Below are positions 56,079 through 64,000 of a stretch of DNA of 64,000 bases, piece after piece. The notes below the pieces were generated by a model. It was given only the letters and a program-made list of their open reading frames with translations, made no database searches and had not been told where the DNA came from. The position numbers and the translations under genes were made by a program. This DNA comes from Mikania micrantha. Its lineage: Eukaryota > Streptophyta > Magnoliopsida > Asterales > Asteraceae. The DNA lies in the NCBI GenBank assembly GCA_009363875.1, contig CM018688.1:59621001-59685000 (forward strand), given 5' to 3'. Positions within the stretch are counted from its first letter, which is position 1; each line of letters opens with the position of its first letter.

Positions 56079-56436
56079 CAGTCTAGGGGAGTTCGTAGAG
56101 CCCAACCAAAGACGAAGACGGAAAAAGTCAACCAGAGACGAGCTGAAGACCTGATTTTGGTGATTTTCGTGTATTTTGATTTTCAAGTACTCGAACCATT
56201 TTCGTGTATAGGGTTCTAGTACTCCTAGAATAGTATATATGGACGTATTTTGTACTCTTTTAGGGTTGTATTCTCTAGACGTATTGAGGCACTATTTTCG
56301 AGAACTTCACGAAATATACAAAGCATTCATTTTTCCATCTCTTCTTGTGATTCTATTATGGATTCCGCACATTATAGAGTCGTTTGATGTTGATCGGAGC
56401 CATAAAACTCTAGTCTTGATAAGATCTGGACCTACA
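56079..56436 (+). repeat. 3' end of copia E: PPT and LTR-like end
   Basis: A purine-rich TCTAGGGGAG (about 56080-56090) is followed by a region with TCAAGTACTCGAACC, a TATATATGG box near 56235, TATGGATTCCGCACAT near 56358, and the terminal GGACCTACA at 56436. The last two features match the 5' LTR ending at 38084. The LTR start is not clear and the TCGATACTAT words of the 5' LTR are absent, so these may be LTRs of two related elements. No TSD was found (right flank GTAAG). Confidence 0.55.
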
Positions 56437-58026
56437 GTAAGCGTTTGTAGTTTAATAATTCATATAAATCTAAAATTCAATAATGTTACTTAAGTTGAAT
56501 CTTAAAACAATTTAAATAAGTTATTTATTTCCACCTTATATAAATACTAAATATTAAAATATTTTATTTAAAAATTAATTTGATTTATTGAATCTTTATA
56601 AAATTTGCTTCGTATGATTTCATATATTTTACATGAACTTTTGATTATTTGAAATTTACCACGATTACAAGTATACATTGTTATAAAAAACCTACATGTT
56701 ACATTTGCCCTGGAGAGGCAAAAGTATAATTGCACTAATTTTAACGTTATTTTACTTAATTTTTTTGAAAATAACGTTAAAAGCTTCAGGTTGATAGGTA
56801 ATTATGCATTATGAGCTTGAGGTTTCATTGGAAGCAACATCTATATTCTTTTAGAGTAGATGTAAGACTGTCTACATCTTACCCTACTCAGACCCTACCT
56901 TAGTTTTGCTAATGATGTGATATATTGAGTACAATGATATTATGATATCCATCAATTTACAACTCTAATTAGATATATAACAAAATCAAAAGTTACATTA
57001 CAAATATCTCTATTTTATATGTAAGAGAATATATGTAGTTTAAAACTATAAGTATGATGATATATTTATATTTAATTTAAAAGGTTAAGTAAGATGATAT
57101 ATATAGTTTATGAAGTTTATAGTAATTGTATCTAATTTTATGTTGCTGAAGAAAAAAAGATGGTTTCATTGTGTTTACATGAATTTGGTAAGTATTTTCA
57201 TAGCAAATATTAATCATTAAATATTCAATAACAAATACAAAAGTAAAAGACCATAAGCAAAAACACCATCAATGAAAACGTAAAATAAAAGTCTGGTTTT
57301 ATTAACACAATAAAAATGTCTAGATTCAAAAATACGAGTTCAAAAAAAACAAGAAGAAAAAAACCATTTTCTCCATCCAACTACACAACCCAATATTTAA
57401 TAACTTATATAATTTAACTCTTTTTAAAAATTTAATCACATAATCTTGTTATTTATTTTTTGAACATCCCGGTATTATTTTATCAAAAAATGAGTTATTT
57501 TCATAAAAATGCCTTTTTTTAAATAAATAGAACTTATCAGTTAATAATAATCGCCGCGCGTCGCATTATTATTAGTTCGTTAGATTTTTTTGACAAAACT
57601 TTTTATCCAAAAAATCTTACAATCTGATTTAAAAAAAAAAACAATTTCAAAATTTAGGTTTCTTTTTCACTATAATATTTTTTTACTTTTCTGAAAAATA
57701 CTAAGTAATTTTTCAAGTTAAATTATTTTTTTTATATTTTAAAGACAACAATAAATCATATTTATTTAAAAAAATATATTTATAAAACTTGAGATAGTTT
57801 CGTTTATAAATGAATGCGAAAAATTAAGTTCGATTGAATTCTATAGAAGAAAAAGAGAAATTATTTTTTTATTAGGATGTTTGGTTGTAATACCACTGAC
57901 TAAGTACCAATGATGTAATCACATTACTTTTTATTTAATATTTTTTTTTCAAAATATGTAGCTTTAATAGACATACTGTTTTAAGTTTAATTTTTATAAT
58001 ATATAATCAAAATTTTATAACAACAT
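56437..58026. other. AT-rich intergenic spacer
   Basis: About 1.6 kb between the transposon cluster and the glycosyltransferase gene. Very AT-rich, with homopolymer runs and no coding signal. The 3' UTR and polyadenylation sites of the gene at 58027 should lie here, but I cannot place them. Confidence 0.6.
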
Positions 58027-61000
58027 CTACATATCCCACCCATCCTTCCTCCTCCTAAACTCAACCTTCCGATCAATCACTCCACCATACATCTTTGTAA
58101 ACTTCTCCAAACACTTGCTTCGAACCTGATAATGAGCTTGCGTGTTCCCACTAATCGCGACACCTGAAAACTTAGACGTATCGATTGCCCAAGCCGGTTT
58201 CACATACTCCACATATGGGCTCGACACTGACGCGTTTGCATACAAAAAGTTCATCAAAACATCCTCACAGTTGAAAACCTCATCCACCATATTCCGCCCC
58301 GCCTCTGCTTGTTTACCCCAATACCTCCCAAACGCCACCTCATGGTCCACAAACGCCGCCCCAGTCAAGATCATGTTGTACCCGTTGTGCTTCCGCGCGT
58401 GTTTCTCCGGCCGATACGCCAAGGGAAAGGGTCCGGTGACAAGGCGGGGGTAAAACCCGACTAGCCGTTGAGGGTTTTCTCGCCAAATTTTGAATGCACG
58501 TTCAAGATCTTCGCAGTTCATCATGATGTCATCGTCTAGCTCGAGAACTGCTTTGGTTTTTATCAATGGGTCGGGTTTGAACCGGTTGTTCAATGAGTTT
58601 TGGTCCTCAACCCGTATCCTAACCGGGATGGTGGAGTCGAAATATTTAGGATCTGGTGGCTCCCCCTTGTTCCAAACCACCACGATTTCATGAACAGAGG
58701 CACATTGAGAGTAATGTTTTACATACATTTTCAAGTTCCACATTCGAGCATCATACGACATTGCTAATAACGTGAACTGAGAAAATCGATTGTTAACAGG
58801 ATACGGTTTTTCTGCACCGTTGCCTCCATATATGTACCCGAAACCCACACACATAATCACAATGGATAATATCAAAAGAAACGATAAAACAAGCTTACCC
58901 CGGTAAGTATTCGGGTTCATACTCAACCGTAACCTCAATTTTAACCTCTCCCAGACTAAAATCACATTGTTTTTCTTTTTCGAACCGTTGGTGATTGGAA
59001 CAAAGCATTTGACCAACCCGAGCGGCCAGCATATAAGGTAAATGATCGAACCAGCAGATACAATTAATCCACACCCAGTCATGCGTCTCCTAGTCACGTC
59101 TCCAGATAAGGTCCGATCCCCATCTGCAACCGCGACCCATTGCCCGGTTCTTAATCTGTGAACATCAAGGTGATGAGACTGAGCGCCGTTCCATGTGTTT
59201 TTACCTTTTGTTGGGTTCTCAATCCCCAAATCAACTTCTCGTTCTTTGTAATTGTTTGCAGTAATAACTTCAATTTTGAGAGCATGAACACGTTCATCGT
59301 GAGATAACCGATAAAGATGCCTGTTGTAGAAAAAGGGTCGGCCTCCGTTTCGTGGTCCCAAAACGGGGTTTTCCTTATGTGGGGTCCATGGACCAAATGG
59401 GGATCTACTGTACCAGATTTCAAGACTAGTGTAGGTAACTTGATGTTGATAAGAACCAAAAATCCAATACATCTCTTCGTGTTGTATGACGAACGCATCA
59501 ACGAGCGGGCGGTTTAAAATGATCTTTTCAAATTTCCACTTCAAAGGAAACTCTACCGCCTTGTAAATCCGAATGTCCCGTTTTCCACTTCCATTGGGTA
59601 TCATATATATCTTTGAAAAATAGTTCAACAATATGAAAATGTTAAAAATAGAGTATGATAATATTTCATATATGACCCTTTAGTCATAGTTATCAAATGA
59701 CCCAAGTGAAGTTTATATGAACAATGTTAACTATAAAAAGGATCTTACTTGATCATTGTAGTTGAAGACATATGGATGTGAAAGATGCCAGTCTTTATCC
59801 AATGCCACACCCAATTGTTCCCAAGTTACTCCATTATCAGTGCTTCTTGCAACCGCGATATCTCCTTGCATTGTTATCGAATTCTTCGTTTCAAAGAACA
59901 TGTATAGGATATCATCCTAGATCATGATCAAATGATGAACTTTAGGTATTGGAACATAAAAATGTTATGAAACGCGACAGGATTATCCAAGTCATTAGGC
60001 CTGTTACAATGAAGCACCCTGAAAAGACCATTTTCACTTTCTTGAATCATAAGGATGTGTCATATGTTGGTGATCAGGCCTTGAATATGTAGAAAATAAT
60101 CAAAGAAATAAATTTAATATAGAATCTAGAATAAGAAAAATAGAACAGAGAGTTTTCGCTTGAAGACTTGATTATTCATTCCTTTGTTGGCTGTTAAATA
60201 GCCTAGTATTACACGTCAATCAAAGGAAAAAGTAAACATCTATCACCCTAAAAACTAGCAAATAATAGGAAGACTCGGACTCCTAATGACTTACTTCAAA
60301 AACTGCATCCAACGTAAACTTACATAACAATGTTTACTTGGACTTATTCAAACATAAAACCCTCAACAAATTTGACTCCCACTAATCCATGACTAGACAC
60401 TAATTAATAAAAATCAAATAATAAAACTAACATCAAGATTAATTCCAACATTATATATCAAATGATATAATCAATTGTCTCATCTATAGACCTAATAAAA
60501 CACACCTACCAAGCAGATACAACTCATATAGGCTTAGGAGGTGTTTTGGATGTGTGTTTTAAAAGTAACTATTGAGACCTAAAAAGTCAAAATCAACTAA
60601 TTAATGGGGACGGGGCACCAGTGGTGGGTTTGGACAGCGACTTGGCCTGATTTAGCAGGTTGGGCAGAAACACCGCTGCACACTTGCAGGTTCGAATATT
60701 GGATTGCAATTTGGGTTCATGAAGCCGTTGATGAACCTGTTACCTGCTGGATTTAAACATGAAAGGTAAAGCATAATATTAAGCTATATTGATAGTTGTT
60801 GTATTTAGAGTTGCATAATAGGGTCCTTATATATAGGATAATGTTATACACTTAACCCCTACACGAATGCCTAATGTCTTGTTCTAATATGCCCCAACAA
60901 ACTAAGCACATGAGCGATTTAGCTTGAAAATGTAAAAACTTGAAATGTAAAAGAAGAAAATTAAACAAAGACAATCTCCTCTTCTTCTCTTCATCTTTCC

Positions 61001-62357
61001 AATATTCCTGTCACCTGAAGCCTTTGCCAAAATGTTCACCCCGCCGCTATATCCGTCTGATACATTCGTCTACCTGGAAAAAAATATTTTGCCAATAGTC
61101 ACACACATGTGGTGCACCACCAATGTGCGGCGGAGCCGCAGTGGCAATGGAAGAGTGTCGCGTTGTGGAATCTGCAGCTTGGGTTCCATCAAAGCAGTTT
61201 TGTTCCTGTGAAAACCTAGCTATGCAAGGTCAGTGATGTCACGATGGTGAAGAGCAGCCGAGTCATGCGGCTTTGCGGGTTATAGTTCTGAATGACGGCT
61301 GCGAGTACTCGGTTTGGTTCGGGTACACAACGGGTGTGGGCGAGCACTTATCTGGTCGGTTATCGTGTTTTAATAATTTTTGTTTGCATATTTAATTTAA
61401 ATTAATAAAACAATGTTAGGATTCAAGTGAGTTTGGTGCCACACCTCTAGTGGATTCAAGTGGGTTGGAGAATGAAGTGACATAATATGATTGGATGATA
61501 GAGTGAGTTTAAGTAGGCTGGGAGAGATACACCCCTCTGACCCTAATTGAAAAGGGTTCTTGAATGTGTGTATTGAAACTAAATCACGTCATATCGTGTA
61601 ATCAAAACTAGATAACGGGTAGTAATGAAACTCATTATAGAGCATAATATTTGAATGTGGTTCCTATTTTTTTGTATATTATTATTATTTTTTAAGCAAT
61701 GATAACTTGTTGCCAAAAGAACTCTCGTGACTCCCAAATATACCAATATCATGTTTACAAGAAACCAATGTAAGTTGTATTTGAACCCGAGGCATCTATT
61801 AGAGGGAATAAAACACCTTGCACCAAGTCACCCCTTTGAAGGTTTAACCACAAATTAGGAGAGACATCTTATGAACGAGAATTCGAAACTCCGATTGGCT
61901 AATAAATCAATAGGTTATTCAAATTAATGCTTTGATGATCACTATTGTTTCAAGTGTTAAGAAGTTAAATATTAAAAGAAAAAAAATGCCTAAAGAATGA
62001 TATCACTTGAACCATAATTCTGTTTATGCTAACATTGAAAACTCTATTATCAAAACAAACTAGTACGAGAATCTACTCTTAAACACACATCCAAACCTAC
62101 TGATAGGCAATCGATCAATTCTATTACAACTTCTCACATGTTACTCTAATCCAATAATTTCATAATTGACTAATCAAAACTCGCCAACCCCTTAGTGTTC
62201 AAAATTTATACAGAAAAGATGATCAATAAATTACCTGAGCATAAAGAAAGGGGTCAGCAACATAATTACTTGGGAACCCAGAGTCAGTAACTGAAGCACA
62301 AGTCACAACAGGGTTTGCTACAGGCCATGCTGCACTTTTATTATCCCATATATTCAG
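58027..62357 (-). CDS. GINT1: GT64 glycosyltransferase, GINT1-like (glucosamine inositolphosphorylceramide transferase), 3' exons
   Basis: Three exons on the minus strand: 62357-62235 (41 codons), 59916-59749 (56 codons) and 59610-58027 (527 codons plus TAG), all phase 0 with GT-AG borders. Together 624 residues are visible. The family is about 765 residues, so roughly 140 N-terminal residues lie beyond 64000. The N-terminal half (ADPFLYAQ, DDILYMFFETKNSITMQGDIAVARSTDNGVTWEQLG, HLSHPYVFNYNDQ, IYMIPNGSGKRDIRIYKAVEFPLKW) is the beta-propeller-like domain. A membrane segment (KLVLSFLLILSIVIMCVGFGYIY) precedes the GT64 catalytic domain, with LELDDDIMM (the metal-binding DxD) and NCEDVLMNFLYAN. 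Known GINT1 adds N-acetylglucosamine/glucosamine to GIPC sphingolipids in the Golgi. No lesion was seen in these exons. The name rests on domain order and motifs. Confidence 0.88.
59611..59748 (-). other. Intron, 138 bp
   Basis: Minus-strand donor GTAAGA after CAA (Gln) and acceptor TTTTTCAAAG before ATATATATG. It restores NDQ-IYMIPNG, matching the family. The ATG at 59631 lies within the intron and is not a start. Confidence 0.85.
59917..62234 (-). other. Intron, 2318 bp
   Basis: Donor CAG-GTAATT at 62235/62234 and acceptor TGATCTAG before GATGATATCC. It joins LYAQ to DDILYMFFE. AT-rich for most of its length. The stretch 60110-60450 looks like a decayed copia-type LTR in its wording only (TATTCATTCC, CCTCAACAAATTTGACTCCCAC). 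A GC-richer piece at 60990-61340 has no credible ORF. I identify no gene inside. Confidence 0.75.
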
Positions 62358-64000
62358 CTGCAACATTCAAACGACGACCCACTTCATACAACAAAACTCC
62401 ACAACATATATCCTATATTTTTTATGATTAATATTTAATAATTACATGGTTCAAATATAAAAAAAATACAAGAACAGTGACCCACTTCATTTATCACAAA
62501 ATCCAGCGAAGAGAAACAAATTTTCCTTTAATTTATTTTATTCAAATCTTAGAAAAATCACCTTTTTATACCAATTTTAAACAGCAAAACCTCATAAAAA
62601 ATCCAATCTTTCTACAATTACATGATAAAATTATAGCATCCAAAAAGAGTGTCAGCCACTTCAGATAACATAAAATCCAGAAAAAACAAGCCCAATTTCT
62701 TTAATTAAATTGATTCCCAACTCAGAAAAATCATGTCATACCTATTAAAACATCACAATCCACAAAATTCCACTATATGATAATCATGGATAGATCTATA
62801 ACAGTAAACACTCACTTAATTTAACCAATTATATATATATATATATATATAGGATTTGAATCAAATGAAAACCCGATCTTAAAGAGAAAACCCTTAAACT
62901 CAATCTCAACCCTTAGATCAAACTTATTTTATATTTCAATTAATAAAATAAAAAGGGTATAATGGTATTTTCACTAACTATCATCTCTCTTCATTAATTA
63001 ACCAGATTCTCTTTCCTATCTCCTCTCTCTTTATTAATTAACCATATTCTCTCTCCTCTCTCCTCTCTTTTCATTAATTAACCAGATTCTCTCTCCTCTC
63101 TTCTCTCTCTTTTTTTTCTTCTCTCTCCTCTCTCTATATATATAATTTATATATTTTATTTTCCAGAATACTACACATGTGTAGTGTTTTATTTTTTTGG
63201 TTAAAAAATATTTTTTAAAATATTACAACTACAAAAATGTATATTTTCATACAAAAAAAGTCATTATTTTTTTTAAAAAACAAAAAATAAAAATGTGGAC
63301 CACATGTTTTTAAAAAAGTCATTATATAAAATAAAACACTACACATGTGTAAAATAAAAATGTACAAATTTTACAACAAACAATACACTTGATCTAAACA
63401 CTACTATAAGATCTGAAAAACTACACATGTGTAGCAATAAACATGTACAAGTTTTACTACGTAAAGTACACTTCGTCAAGTAAACATCTATGACTATGAT
63501 ATCTGAAAACTACACATGTGTAGTTTTAAAAATGTACAAATTTTACTGCTTAAAGTACACCTTGTCAAGTAACACCTATAAAATCTGAAAAAGTACACAT
63601 GTGTAGTATAAAAAATGTACAACTTTTAGTGCATAAAGTACACCTTGTAAAACAATACCTATAATGCGCATATTTTTTGTTTTTTAATAAAATATGACTT
63701 TTTTTTGTATGAAAATTATACATTTTTGTAGTTGTAATATTTAGAAAATTAATTTTTTAACCAAAAAATAAAACACTACACGTAGTATTCTGGAAAATTA
63801 AATATATAAATTATATATATAGAGGAGAGTGGAGAGAGATGAGAGAGGAGAGAGGAGAGAGAAGAAAAAAAAAAGACAAAGTCAATTATACCACTTAAAG
63901 GGTAAAAGAGTAAATTTACTCTTAAAAACCCCAATAAAATATTCACCTTTAATTGTGGACCACATGTTTTTTCTGATTAATTAATTAAAATCTAAAATAA
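62358..64000 (-). other. Upstream intron of the GINT1-like gene, incomplete
   Basis: The acceptor TTGCAG precedes exon CTGAATATATGGG. The donor and the upstream exon(s) are outside the window. It contains an AT microsatellite (62827-62850) and a fold-back element. Short open frames near 62480-62670 have no recognisable domain. Confidence 0.7.
62855..64000. mobile_element. Fold-back (MULE-like or MITE) element in the intron, right end not seen
   Basis: 63105-63290 and 63670-63870 are inverted copies of each other: TCTCTCCTCTCTC...TATATATAATTTATATATTT against AAATATATAAATTATATATA...GAGAGGAGAG, including an ACTACAAAAATGTA segment. Between and around them CTACACATGTGTAG palindromes recur (63171, 63340, 63421, 63510, 63594), with a unit of about 82-89 bp. 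Left of 63105 is a CT-rich unit repeated about every 60 bp with ATTAATTAACCAGATTCTCT. No transposase is present. Type of transposon uncertain. Confidence 0.6.

Noticed and set aside
59151..59501. Alternative minus-strand open frame within the GINT1-like exon
   Set aside because: Shadow frame of the well-supported glycosyltransferase exon.
60110..60450. Solo copia LTR in the large intron
   Set aside because: Only general wording resembles LTR sequence; no TG...CA ends with a target duplication were found.

Overview
This window is nuclear DNA of a flowering plant: about 56 kb of nested, broken LTR retrotransposons followed by the 3' part of one intron-containing host gene. The gene (58027-62357, minus strand) encodes a GT64 glycosyltransferase of the plant GINT1 type (glucosamine inositolphosphorylceramide transferase). 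The elements are Ty3/gypsy chromoviruses (Tekay/Del-like), Ty1/copia elements including a Sirevirus-like one, and a Cassandra-type TRIM LTR with a 5S rRNA segment. The extra ORF downstream of the copia pol gene belongs to a family I associate with Asteraceae genomes. I therefore suspect a composite (daisy family), but that is recollection and inference only.

Layout. 1-1.8 kb: copia pol fragment (F, minus). 1.9-2.45 kb: oppositely oriented copia integrase piece. 2456-3880 and 24552-26.4 kb: one copia element (C, minus) split in its RT gene by a 20,671-bp composite block (3881-24551) flanked by a perfect 5-bp duplication, CTGTT. The block holds gypsy A (LTR, nearly intact polyprotein, then an inverted second LTR), gypsy-derived non-autonomous element B (tail-LTR-internal-tail-LTR, with a 3.5-kb direct repeat), a scrap of A LTR and the 5S-bearing LTR. 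26.6-37.1 kb: gypsy H (minus) with both LTRs. 37.6-56.4 kb: Sirevirus-like copia E (plus), interrupted by gypsy D with an LTR J (38.3-44.3 kb), a 1346-bp solo LTR with TSD AGCAT, a palindrome block plus CACTA-like scrap, and a 2130-bp solo LTR with TSD TGTCT. 56.4-58.0 kb: AT-rich spacer. 58.0-64.0 kb: GINT1-like exons and introns; the most upstream intron holds a fold-back element running off the window.

No element looks autonomous now. The transposon polyproteins carry stops, frameshifts or changed catalytic residues; only the glycosyltransferase looks functional. The strongest unusual signals are: (1) element B is packed with short hairpins whose arms vary together, including a 54-55-bp tandem array with TTCG-type loops; (2) the 20.7-kb block has ends from two different retrotransposon families but a perfect target duplication; (3) GC-rich GGCGTAYCGCC-like palindromes recur in LTRs of several families; (4) a post-pol ORF in E has its own TATA-containing upstream region.
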